DNA of 15,061 nucleotides, from contig CAYOYJ010000051.1 in NCBI GenBank assembly GCA_964408155.1, forward strand, positions 1 to 15,061, in the 5' to 3' direction. This DNA comes from JAAYKM01 sp964408155. Lineage in GTDB: Bacteria; Desulfobacterota; Syntrophia; Syntrophales; JAAYKM01. Position 1 is the stretch's first letter; each line of letters begins with the position of its first letter. This document shows positions 1 through 6,447 of the stretch, piece after piece. Under the pieces are notes generated by a model, which was given only the letters and a program-made list of their open reading frames with translations, was not told where the DNA came from and did no database searches. Both the position numbers and the translations under genes were made by a program.

Positions 1-1233
1 CATGGGTACTTCCGCCAGACCAATATTGTTGACCTTGCCGACCAATGAGAACACCTTCGTTCCTGAGCTGGTTTTCGTTCCGATCCCGGAAAACCATTTT
101 CCGCCCCGGGCGATGATAACCGGCACATTGCTCCAGGTTTCGACGTTATTCAGGTTCGTCGGCCGATCCCAAAGACCGTGCTCAACAGTATGGGTGTATT
201 TCGCCCTCGGTTCTCCCGCTTTCCCTTCCAAAGAAGCGATCAGCGCAGTCGATTCACCGCAGACAAAGGCGCCGGCGCCCTTGCTGATCTTGATATCGAA
301 GGCAAAGCCGCGGCCGAAGATATTCCTTCCCAAGAATCCCGCATTTTTCGCCTGGGCGACGGCTTTAGTTAAATTGGCCACAGCCAAGGGATATTCATTC
401 CTCACGTAAATGTAACCCTGCTTGGCGCCAATGGCATAGGCCCCGATAATCATGCCCTCGATAACACTGTGGGGATCGCCTTCCATGACACTCCGATCCA
501 TATAAGCCCCCGGATCACCTTCGTCGCCGTTACAGATCACGTACTTGATACTTCCCTTGGCATCACGGCAGGAACGCCATTTCCATCCCGTGAGGAAGCC
601 GCCGCCGCCTCGCCCCCTCAGTCCCGAAGCAATGATGTCTTCGATGATCTGATCGGGAGTCATCTCCGTCAAAGCTTTATACAGGGCAAAATAACCGCCC
701 CGGCCGATGTACTCTTCCAGGTTTTCGGGGTCAATCACCCCACAGTTCCGTGTGGCAATCTTAACCTGTTTGGCATAGTAGGGAATTTCTTCCATCATGG
801 GGATGCCGCTTAATGCCCGGGGGATCCTGCCCTTGACATAGGCGGTTTTCCCGCCCGTCAGGATATTCTCCTGTTCGTCCGCCCGATAAAATGGTGTTTC
901 CGTATCCAGGTTTAGATTGATCACCTGATCCAGCAACGCCGGCACCTTATCTACGGTCACTTTCGCAAAGGACAGCTTCGGCTTGTTCGGAACAATGAAT
1001 TCGACCAAGGGTTCCATGGAATCCAGACCCAAGCTGCCCGTTTTGGTCAGTGCAAATTTCAGGTGCTTGGTGTTAATCTCGTCGGCTATGGCTTGATAGA
1101 CCTTTTGGGACCCGGCAGCAATGCTGTTCGTAGCCATGCCGATATTGATCCGTATTTTCTTGGTCGGGAAAAGCGCGTCCTGACCTTTTTTCGCCGCCTT
1201 GTTCAAGGCCTCCAGTGTATTGATCTTACTCAC
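1..1233 (-). CDS. nuoF: NuoF-like NADH-binding flavoprotein subunit (partial, C-terminus outside window)
   Basis: This is the family of NuoF, HydB and HndC, which bind NAD(H) and FMN and pass electrons to Fe-S clusters. 411 codons are visible without a stop, and the frame runs off the left edge. A GTG start at 1233 is preceded by GGGAGG and overlaps the end of the NuoE-like gene by 8 bp. Residues about 28-100 resemble the thioredoxin-like ferredoxin domain, but its usual cysteine positions read N36, S67 and D71. The FMN/NADH core follows: GLRGRGGGGFLTG (204-216, usually GRGGAGFPTG), CNGDEGDPGAYMDRS (234-248), GRGFAFDI (307-314), GAGAFVCGESTALIASLEGK (319-338), GEPRAK (340-345) and NNVETW (362-367). 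The expected C-terminal [4Fe-4S] motif lies outside the window. The family call is firm. The partner is inferred from the upstream por genes; a hydrogenase or a formate dehydrogenase to the left is an alternative. Confidence 0.9.
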   Translation of the reverse strand, partial: MSKINTLEALNKAAKKGQDALFPTKKIRINIGMATNSIAAGSQKVYQAIADEINTKHLKFALTKTGSLGLDSMEPLVEFIVPNKPKLSFAKVTVDKVPALLDQVINLNLDTETPFYRADEQENILTGGKTAYVKGRIPRALSGIPMMEEIPYYAKQVKIATRNCGVIDPENLEEYIGRGGYFALYKALTEMTPDQIIEDIIASGLRGRGGGGFLTGWKWRSCRDAKGSIKYVICNGDEGDPGAYMDRSVMEGDPHSVIEGMIIGAYAIGAKQGYIYVRNEYPLAVANLTKAVAQAKNAGFLGRNIFGRGFAFDIKISKGAGAFVCGESTALIASLEGKAGEPRAKYTHTVEHGLWDRPTNLNNVETWSNVPVIIARGGKWFSGIGTKTSSGTKVFSLVGKVNNIGLAEVPM

Positions 1234-1720
1234 GTTTCCTCCCATGCTTCTTCGCCATATACGTTCTCAAAATTCTGGGAATCTCGTCCTGGGCCAGGTA
1301 CGGGTGAACATCTTCTTCCACTCTGATGACCGGCGCAAGGCTACAACAACCGAGGCAGCCGACCCGCTCAAGTGAAAAATCGCCGTCTTCCGTCGTCTCT
1401 CCACATTTGATGCGAAGATTCCGCTCCAGAGTTTCCAGAAGATTGACCCCACCTTGAACATGACAGGCCGTGCCGGTACAGACCTCAACCACAAAACGAC
1501 CCCGAGGTTTCAAACTGAAGGCATCATAAAACGTCGCCACTTCATACACGCGCGACAGGGGAATATTCATCTGCTGCTGGATGGAAACCAGCGCCTCCTT
1601 GGGGAGATAGCGATACTCATCCTGCACGTCCTGCAAAATAGCAATAAGCGCGCTTTTATCCCCGGCATATCTGTCAACGATTTCCTTTACTTTTGCCTGC
1701 ACTTCATTTTCACTATTCAT
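1226..1720 (-). CDS. nuoE: NuoE-like thioredoxin-fold [2Fe-2S] subunit
   Basis: The 164-residue protein is full length for the NuoE/HndA/HydC family, which carries one [2Fe-2S] cluster beside the NuoF flavoprotein. An N-terminal helical part (about 1-75, with YLPKEAL and VYEVATFYDAF) precedes the thioredoxin-like domain. The four cluster ligands are C81 and C86 (CTGTAC) and C122 and C126 (GCLGCC), the standard C-x4-C and C-x3-C pattern, with an extra C125 between the last two. AAGGTGAT lies just upstream of the ATG. The gene starts 31 bp after porB ends and overlaps the NuoF-like start by 8 bp, so translation of the two is probably coupled. It most likely forms a NADH-dependent diaphorase pair with the next gene. 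The sequence alone does not show whether the pair serves the 2-oxoacid oxidoreductase, a hydrogenase or a bifurcating complex. Confidence 0.93.
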   Translation of the reverse strand: MNSENEVQAKVKEIVDRYAGDKSALIAILQDVQDEYRYLPKEALVSIQQQMNIPLSRVYEVATFYDAFSLKPRGRFVVEVCTGTACHVQGGVNLLETLERNLRIKCGETTEDGDFSLERVGCLGCCSLAPVIRVEEDVHPYLAQDEIPRILRTYMAKKHGRKRE

Positions 1721-1751
1721 GCCCTGATCACCTTATCGCAATATTTCGACT

Positions 1752-2741
1752 CTATTCGGCCGACATCTCGCTCCAGGATTTGGAATGTTCGATCTTGGAA
1801 AGCAATTTCTTGTACTCAAGATTCGTCCGATCCTGGGATGCCTTGATCTGCTCAGGCGTGAGATGACGGAAACGTCCCTGATGTTTGATATAATCCTGAA
1901 TGGGGCGCAACTTTTCCGGCATGCTGACGGTCATCCTGTACTTGCCGTATTCGACCTCATAAAGAGGAAAAACGCCGGTTTCTACCGCCAGCCGACCCAT
2001 CTTGATGCAGGTCTCTGAAGGAGACCGCCAGCCGGTGGGACAAACGGACAGACAGTGAATATAGGCAGGACCTTGGATGGACCTGGCCTTCTGCACCTTA
2101 TCCATGAAATCAAGTGGATAACTGTTACAGGCCGTTGCCACATAGGGGATGTTGTGGGCCACCATGATTTCCGGCAGATTCTTCTTCCAAGTCTTGTTGC
2201 CCATGCTGGCCACGCCCGGAGGCGCCGTCGTTGTGGACGCCCCGAAGGGGGTCGCGCTGGAACGTTGAATACCCGTATTCATGTAAGCTTCGTTGTCGAA
2301 ACAGACATAGATCATATCATGGCCTCTCTCCATGGCGCCCGAGAGGGCCTGAATGCCGATGTCCATGGTGCCGCCGTCTCCACCCATCGCCACGGTTTTG
2401 ACGTAGCGGTCCGGGATTCTCTCCTTGCGCCTAAGGGCTTTCAAACCCGCTTCAACACCGGAAGCCACGGCTGCCGCGTTGGGGAAGGCCACGTGAATCC
2501 AAGGCAGTTTCCATGCGGTCGTCGGGTACAGGCTGGAAATCACCTCCATACAACCCGTCGCATTAACGATAACCGTATCCTTTCCCAGTGCCTTGCACAT
2601 CAAACGAACAGCCAGGGCTTCACCACACCCCTGACAGGCCCTGTGTCCGGGCGTGAAATACTCCTCCCGATCGACCAGCTTCGGTGCGTAGAGGTCAAAA
2701 TTACCGATCAGACCAACGGGGTATCCTTGTAATGTATTCAT
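1752..2741 (-). CDS. porB: 2-oxoacid:ferredoxin oxidoreductase, beta subunit (pyruvate type likely)
   Basis: This subunit binds thiamine diphosphate and one [4Fe-4S] cluster. In the four-subunit enzyme it oxidatively decarboxylates a 2-oxoacid to acyl-CoA and CO2 and reduces ferredoxin. The 329 residues match the family length. Candidate cluster ligands are C36 and C39 (GHRACQGCGEA), C64 (NATGCMEV) and C234 (SVCPTGWR). The thiamine diphosphate motif starts at GGDGG (120-124) and ends at DNEAYMNTGIQRS (149-161). That last stretch closely resembles pyruvate oxidoreductases as I recall them, so pyruvate is the best guess. A 2-ketoisovalerate or other 2-oxoacid enzyme is not excluded. The ATG overlaps the porA stop by 4 bp (ATGA), with GGGGAGA just before it, so translation is coupled to porA. 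Confidence 0.93.
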   Translation of the reverse strand: MNTLQGYPVGLIGNFDLYAPKLVDREEYFTPGHRACQGCGEALAVRLMCKALGKDTVIVNATGCMEVISSLYPTTAWKLPWIHVAFPNAAAVASGVEAGLKALRRKERIPDRYVKTVAMGGDGGTMDIGIQALSGAMERGHDMIYVCFDNEAYMNTGIQRSSATPFGASTTTAPPGVASMGNKTWKKNLPEIMVAHNIPYVATACNSYPLDFMDKVQKARSIQGPAYIHCLSVCPTGWRSPSETCIKMGRLAVETGVFPLYEVEYGKYRMTVSMPEKLRPIQDYIKHQGRFRHLTPEQIKASQDRTNLEYKKLLSKIEHSKSWSEMSAE

Positions 2742-3916
2742 TCTCCCCTCACTCCATAAAATTCGTAATGTTCTTTGGGTCGCTTCTTGTCGGCAAGACG
2801 GACCTTATCGATCATCTTGATAAAGTCTTCAACCGCCACGTCGCGCCCCCCCAGACCGAAGATGTAGTTCGTAATATCAGGACACCCGGGTTCATTATAT
2901 AGAGCGGAACGGATTTCCGAGGCCACGGGGCCGCCGGGACCACCGAAAGAAACGCAGCGATCCATGACGATCAGCGATTTAACACCCTTGACTGCCTTCT
3001 TGAGTTCTTCATACGGGAAGGGGCGCCAAAGTACCAGTTTCAAGAGTCCGATAGGCACACCCTTCTCCCGAAGAGCATCAATGGCCTCTTCTGCGGTATC
3101 ACTCATGGACCCCATGGTCAGCATCGCTATTTCCGCACCCTTCATTTTGTAGGACTGAACCGGTTCATAACGGCGGCCGAAACGCTTATCCCACTCGTCC
3201 CAAACTTTGAGGATGGTGCCTTTGGAATTGACCACCGCCGCTTCTCTCGCCCGTGTCGCCTCAGCATAAATTTCCGGCAATCCCAGGGTACCCATGGAAC
3301 AAGGGTGATCCGGGTGCAGCGACGCATAGGGCTTATAAACAGGCAGGAAGGCATCGACTTCTTCCTGAAGCGGAAAATCCATGACCTCGACCACGTGAGT
3401 CAACTGAAAACCATCCAGGTTGATATTGATGGGCAACATGACATTGCGGTCTTCCGCAATTTTGAAAGACTGGATCATCATATCGATCACTTCCTGACCA
3501 TTTGCTGCAAACAGAGAAAGCCACCCTGTATCCCGCTGTGACATGATGTCCGAATGATCATTCCAAATGCTTAACGGTCCGGATAAAGATCGGTTCCCTA
3601 ACGCCATAACGATCGGCAATCTCATTGAAGATGCGATAGACATGACTTCCGCCATATAGAGCAGGCCCTGAGAACTGGTGGCGGTGAAAACCCGCGCGCC
3701 GGCGCCGGAAGCGCCCATACAGGCGCTCAGCGCCGAGTGCTCCGACTCGACACAGATGAATTCCGCATCCAATCTCCCTTCGGCAACAATGTCCGAAAGA
3801 TGTTCCGGGATATGTGTGTTGGGTGTAATCGGATAGGCAGCAACGACATCGGGCTTGCAAAGCGCAACCGCCTCAGCCGCTGCAAGCGCTATTTCCATCC
3901 CCTTACGTTCTCCCAT
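2738..3916 (-). CDS. porA: 2-oxoacid:ferredoxin oxidoreductase, alpha subunit
   Basis: The alpha subunit supplies the pyrimidine-binding half of the thiamine diphosphate site and the C-terminal domain that helps shape the substrate and CoA sites. The 392 residues are typical. Visible landmarks are AAYPITPNTHIPE (26-38), the conserved glutamate in VESEHSA (E57 or E59), TATSSQGLLYMAE (78-90), and in the C-terminal half DRCVSFGGPGGPVASE, the usual glycine-rich segment. A strong site, GAGGAGGG, lies 7 nt before the ATG and inside the end of porD. The gene starts 3 bp after the porD stop and shares ATGA with porB. The alpha/beta heterodimer forms the catalytic core. Substrate specificity is not settled by the sequence. 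Confidence 0.93.
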   Translation of the reverse strand: MGERKGMEIALAAAEAVALCKPDVVAAYPITPNTHIPEHLSDIVAEGRLDAEFICVESEHSALSACMGASGAGARVFTATSSQGLLYMAEVMSIASSMRLPIVMALGNRSLSGPLSIWNDHSDIMSQRDTGWLSLFAANGQEVIDMMIQSFKIAEDRNVMLPININLDGFQLTHVVEVMDFPLQEEVDAFLPVYKPYASLHPDHPCSMGTLGLPEIYAEATRAREAAVVNSKGTILKVWDEWDKRFGRRYEPVQSYKMKGAEIAMLTMGSMSDTAEEAIDALREKGVPIGLLKLVLWRPFPYEELKKAVKGVKSLIVMDRCVSFGGPGGPVASEIRSALYNEPGCPDITNYIFGLGGRDVAVEDFIKMIDKVRLADKKRPKEHYEFYGVRGE

Positions 3917-3919
3917 AAT

Positions 3920-4210
3920 CTAACCCTCCTCAACCATCTTAATGGCAAGGGGCCAGCACTCGTGGGCACAAATGCCACAGCCCTTACAGTAATCGAGATT
4001 TGCCTCAAAAAAGCCGTCTTCCCTCTCGATGATACAGCCCTCGGGGCAGTAAATGTAGCACACCCCGCACTTGATGCACTTTGTGTTATCCCATATGGGC
4101 CTCTGAGCGCGCCAACTGCCCGTATGGTACTGACTCGCACTTCCGGGTTCAAAAACGATGCACCCCGGAGTCACATCCTGCCAATCTTCAGGCCACTTTT
4201 TGTTTGCCAT
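3920..4210 (-). CDS. porD: 2-oxoacid:ferredoxin oxidoreductase, delta subunit (2x[4Fe-4S] ferredoxin)
   Basis: This small ferredoxin-like subunit passes electrons from the thiamine site to an external acceptor. The 96 residues hold two cluster motifs: CIKCGVCYIYCPEGC (about 45-59) and CKGCGICAHECW (about 75-86). The first is canonical. In the second, the proline that normally follows the last cysteine is replaced by tryptophan; all four cysteines are present, so the cluster should still form. The N-terminal part (SWRAQRPIWD) resembles the usual leader of PorD proteins, which precedes the ferredoxin fold. GAGGGA lies 7 nt before the ATG. It sits between porG (27 bp gap) and porA (3 bp gap), the standard gamma-delta-alpha-beta order. 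Confidence 0.93.
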   Translation of the reverse strand: MANKKWPEDWQDVTPGCIVFEPGSASQYHTGSWRAQRPIWDNTKCIKCGVCYIYCPEGCIIEREDGFFEANLDYCKGCGICAHECWPLAIKMVEEG

Positions 4211-4237
4211 GTCGTTCCCTCAATGTGATTACAGACC

Positions 4238-4783
4238 TCAATGAATCTTGATTTCCTCGTAAGCCCGCTTGAGCGCCGCCAGGTTTTTCGAAGCAATGCG
4301 CCCGAACCGATGTTCCACGGGCCCATTCAGCGCATCCAGCCCAACAACACCCGTTACCTTTACCAAAGCACCCAACATGGTTGTATTGGTAATAGGAACC
4401 CCCAGTTCCTTCCAGGCAATGCCCGTTGCATCAACCGTGGCAATAACACCGGAATAATTAAGGATTTTCTTAACATCAGCCGCCGGTTTAGATGTATTGA
4501 CGATTAATTTCCCATTCGGCTTAATACCTTCGGTAAGATTAACTAGTCCGATCAATCCTTCATCCAGAACCACCACAACATCAGGATGATAAATTCCCGA
4601 CCGGATCCGGATACGCTCGGTGTCAACACGGTTAAATGCCGCAACCGGGGCGCCCCGTCTTTCGGGACCGAAACTTGGAAACCCCTGGGCATATTTTCCT
4701 TCCCCAATGGCCGCAAGGGCAAGCAACTCAACCGATGTAACCGCCCCCTGACCTCCTCTGCCATGCCATCTGATTTCAATCAT
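4238..4783 (-). CDS. porG: 2-oxoacid:ferredoxin oxidoreductase, gamma subunit
   Basis: The gamma subunit belongs to the catalytic gamma domain of 2-oxoacid ferredoxin oxidoreductases, which contributes to CoA binding. The 181 residues are full length. Family signatures are the N-terminal RWHGRGGQGAVT (5-16) and QGFPSFGPERRGAPV (33-47). The C-terminal half has the usual TNTTMLGALVK segment. The ATG is preceded by GAGGGAG at a good distance. This is the first gene of the operon, about 50 nt behind the predicted transcription start. It is followed by the delta, alpha and beta genes and then the NuoE/NuoF-like pair, all on the same strand. Confidence 0.93.
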   Translation of the reverse strand: MIEIRWHGRGGQGAVTSVELLALAAIGEGKYAQGFPSFGPERRGAPVAAFNRVDTERIRIRSGIYHPDVVVVLDEGLIGLVNLTEGIKPNGKLIVNTSKPAADVKKILNYSGVIATVDATGIAWKELGVPITNTTMLGALVKVTGVVGLDALNGPVEHRFGRIASKNLAALKRAYEEIKIH

Positions 4784-4840
4784 TCCCTGTCTCCCTCGTT
4801 AGTCATTCTGAGAGTAAAATCACCTTAATGTAAGCGATAG

Positions 4841-4869
4841 TGCATATTACAAATAAATAGTCGTGTCAA
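4841..4869 (-). promoter_or_regulatory. Sigma70-type promoter of the por-nuoEF operon
   Basis: Read on the minus strand, a perfect -35 box TTGACA (4864-4869) is separated by 17 bp from TATGCA (4841-4846). An A/T-rich stretch lies just upstream and could act as an UP element. The predicted start at about 4834 gives a leader of roughly 50 nt before porG. No operator repeat is obvious inside it. This is a consensus match only; no transcript data are available. Confidence 0.65.
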
Positions 4870-4950
4870 TTAAATTTTCCGCCATTTTACGGCAAATCAA
4901 GTGGTTATGCTTTCACCGGATGCCGTAGATACAAGCTTTCAAAATAAAAT

Positions 4951-5158
4951 GCCGCTTCCGGTTACATCACCGTCACCGAATGATGCACATGTTTTGCCCG
5001 GTGAGGCGGCTTTTCGAGAAAGGTGGCCGGCCGAAGGGGGGAAACCAAAACCATCACCCTATATCTAAGCCGAGGGCATGGGGCAATCCCCCGCTCGGAT
5101 GATACCTGGAGGCGGGGATGGCAAGGAGGAAGCTTAAACCATCCGCCTTTACATTTTC
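4951..5158. other. Cluster of hairpins, candidate structured non-coding RNA (orientation uncertain)
   Basis: Three paired units follow one another. Unit 1: GCCGC (4951-4955) pairs with GCGGC (5006-5010) and encloses CACCG (4974-4978) paired with CGGTG (4999-5003). Unit 2: CCGAG (5070-5074) with CTCGG (5094-5098), enclosing GGGG/CCCC with a CAAT loop. Unit 3: GGCGG-GG-ATGG (5111-5121) with CCATCCGCC (5139-5147), then a T-rich tail (5148-5158). Read on plus, unit 3 looks like a terminator. Read on minus, unit 1 is followed by ATTTTATTTT, so direction is unclear. The block lies upstream of the por promoter, so it is not part of the por leader unless another promoter exists. It matches no riboswitch class I know well. 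Confidence 0.35.
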
Positions 5159-5404
5159 CTAAATATTTTTTGTCTTGTTTTCACCGCCGAGAAAAAAGCA
5201 ACTCAGTTCCTGAGCACCGCTTTTCTTATCGGTTTCCAACACATCCAGACATGCTTTTAGTTTCTCTTTCTCCTGCTCATCAATGAAAAAGTGAAATTCT
5301 CCCTTTTCCTGTCTGCGATTGTGATTTGATTCTGACAATGTTTGTACCTGTAAATGATAGCTTGCCTGATGATGGTCTATTCGACAGAGAATAAACTTGA
5401 TCAA
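5159..5404 (-). pseudogene. Possible gene remnant, 81 codons, no recognised family
   Basis: An open frame of 81 codons ends with TAG at 5159. The only possible start is a TTG at 5404 with no Shine-Dalgarno site, an in-frame stop lies five codons upstream, and the frame contains no internal methionine codon. The second half looks protein-like (FIDEQEKEKLKACLDVLE, then SGAQELSCFFLGGENK), with an amphipathic, charged helix-like stretch, while the first part looks less so. This fits the 3' end of a decayed gene better than an intact small gene, but chance is also possible. I do not recognise the family. Confidence 0.25.
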
Positions 5405-5551
5405 AAATTTGAGGTCTTAGATAGCAACTTAGGTGCCAAGGATAACATGAAAAAGATTGATCGGATTATCAATGTACTTCGTCAACATTATTTCCTAACA
5501 AATTAGTCGGTTAGACGAAACAAATTCTTATTGCGTCAAATCATCCGTCAA

Positions 5552-5680
5552 TCATACAGTCCCAAACACGGTAAAATCAGCCTTGACCGACCCCTCTGAC
5601 GTGCGCATTTCGCACTTGCACCGCTCCTGTCCGGCAGATTCATGCCGGCTGCACTTCCGAAACCGGTTGTCCTTTACCAT
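5552..5680 (-). CDS. Possible 42-residue cysteine-containing small protein
   Basis: An ATG-started frame of 42 codons ends with TGA at 5552. It has three cysteines (C10, C21, C23), many basic residues in the first half (MVKDNRFRKCSRHE) and a beta-strand-like end (KADFTVFGTV). Codon choice resembles the surrounding genes. There is no clear Shine-Dalgarno site. The start lies 16 bp downstream of the perfect inverted repeat at 5697-5724, a position suited to an operator. The same DNA contains two short hairpins (GTGCG/CGCAC at about 5601-5615 and CCGGCA/TGCCGG at about 5631-5648). It could be a small metal-binding or nucleic-acid-binding protein, a truncated gene, or chance. Confidence 0.25.
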   Translation of the reverse strand: MVKDNRFRKCSRHESAGQERCKCEMRTSEGSVKADFTVFGTV

Positions 5681-5696
5681 AGCGCAAGAGCTTATC

Positions 5697-5724
5697 TATA
5701 AGTAATATCCTGATATTACTTATA
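5697..5724. repeat. Perfect 13-bp inverted repeat with 2-bp spacer (operator-like)
   Basis: TATAAGTAATATC (5697-5709) and GATATTACTTATA (5712-5724) are exact reverse complements separated by CT. A near-continuous 28-bp palindrome of this size is typical of a binding site for a dimeric regulator. A stem with a 2-nt loop is a poor RNA hairpin, and no T-run follows on either strand, so a terminator is unlikely. It stands 16 bp upstream of the 42-codon minus frame and 43 bp upstream of a 37-codon plus frame (ATG at 5768, with GAGAGG before it). No adjacent regulator gene is visible. Confidence 0.6.
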
Positions 5725-5838
5725 TTATTTTATGAGATGCTATTTAAAAGGTTTAGAGAGGCGACACATGTTCCTTGCGTGCGCACAATGCACGAAAGTT
5801 CACAATCCGCACAAAGCGCGAAGATGGGGGCAAAACAC

Positions 5839-5863
5839 CCGTTTGGGTAACGGCCGCAAACGG
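5839..5863 (-). terminator. Weak terminator-like hairpin behind the fumarase genes
   Basis: On the minus strand CCGTTTG (5857-5863) pairs with CAAACGG (5839-5845) around an 11-nt loop and is followed by GTGTTTTG. The stem is 7 bp and the T-run is short and displaced. It lies about 30 bp past the stop of the fumarase beta gene. A rho-independent terminator is possible but weak. Confidence 0.35.
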
Positions 5864-5891
5864 TCAAATGGCCAGGTTTAAAATCACGATT

Positions 5892-6446
5892 TTATTGACG
5901 ATAATGCTCTATTGCTTCCTCGTAGAGGTCTCCACCCCTGCTGTCGTTAATGATCACTAAGGGTAACTCAAAGACCTCCAGATGCATGATCCCTTCCGGC
6001 CCTAAATCCTCATAGGCCACCCATTCGGCACGGCGGACGCAACGGGCCATCAATGCGGCAACGCCGCCTACGGCGCCGAAGTAAACACCGTTGAAGCGCC
6101 GGATGGCTTCCTTAACTTCGGGTGAACGTTTCCCCTTGCCGATCATGCCTTTCAAACCTCGCGCCAACAATTTCGGCGTAAACAGGTCCATACGGCCACT
6201 GGTCGTCGGCCCTATGGAGCCAATCGTTGCTCCCGGTTTAGCGGGTGTGGGGCCGGCATAAAAAATGATTGCCCCGTCCAGCGCAAAGGGAAGGGGTTTT
6301 CCCGTATCCATCGCCTCACAAATTCTCCGGTGCGCCGCATCACGCGCCGTATAGATTTCTCCGGTTAACAGCACACGATCAGCGGCGCGCAGGGATGTGC
6401 AGATTTCTTCCGTCAAGGGTGTATGCAGGGAACGCATCTGATCCAT
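5892..6446 (-). CDS. Fumarate hydratase class I (Fe-S), beta subunit
   Basis: This is the C-terminal half of class I Fe-S hydro-lyases, encoded here as a separate subunit; together with the alpha subunit it interconverts fumarate and L-malate. The 184 residues match the family of stand-alone beta subunits (fumarase and L(+)-tartrate dehydratase TtdB). Signatures are TGEIYTARDAAHRRI (28-42), IFYAGPTPAKPG (61-72), IGSIGPTTSGRMD (75-87) and GVAALMARCV (about 129-138). The ATG follows the alpha stop by 1 bp (TGA-G-ATG), and GGAGGTGA lies inside the alpha 3' end, so the two are translationally coupled. Tartrate dehydratase cannot be excluded from sequence, but fumarase is more likely in an anaerobe. 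Confidence 0.88.
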   Translation of the reverse strand: MDQMRSLHTPLTEEICTSLRAADRVLLTGEIYTARDAAHRRICEAMDTGKPLPFALDGAIIFYAGPTPAKPGATIGSIGPTTSGRMDLFTPKLLARGLKGMIGKGKRSPEVKEAIRRFNGVYFGAVGGVAALMARCVRRAEWVAYEDLGPEGIMHLEVFELPLVIINDSRGGDLYEEAIEHYRQ

Positions 6447-6447
6447 C

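Larger units (their letters stand above)
4784..5891. other. 1.1-kb intergenic region without a convincing gene
   Basis: This stretch separates the fumarase 3' end from the por operon. It is rich in hairpins, A/T-rich in its right half and frequently interrupted by stops in all frames. Contents in order: the por promoter (4841-4869), a block of nested hairpins (4951-5158), a protein-like 81-codon minus frame lacking a good start (5159-5404), a 19-codon plus frame starting at 5448 behind AAGGATAAC (MKKIDRIINVLRQHYFLTN), the 42-codon minus frame (5552-5680), a perfect inverted repeat (5697-5724) and a weak terminator-like hairpin behind the fumarase genes (5839-5863). It may be a site of past gene loss. 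No transposase or integrase remnant could be recognised. Confidence 0.6.

Noticed and set aside
2055..2732. 225-codon plus-strand frame opposite porB
   Set aside because: It is histidine- and arginine-rich with no recognisable motif and is fully explained by the porB reading on the other strand.
4951..5010. Possible c-di-GMP-I or cobalamin riboswitch (a GGGCAAA and GGTGACG on the minus strand look similar)
   Set aside because: The ACGCAAAGCC core of c-di-GMP-I and the B12 box and GCCACTG of cobalamin riboswitches are absent, and the block lies upstream of the por promoter.
5023..5286. 87-codon plus-strand frame in the intergenic region
   Set aside because: It crosses the hairpin block, has biased composition and no homologous-looking segment; RNA structure explains the DNA better.
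5775..5960. 61-codon plus-strand frame at the fumarase 3' end
   Set aside because: It overlaps the end of the fumarase beta gene on the other strand and has no ribosome site.
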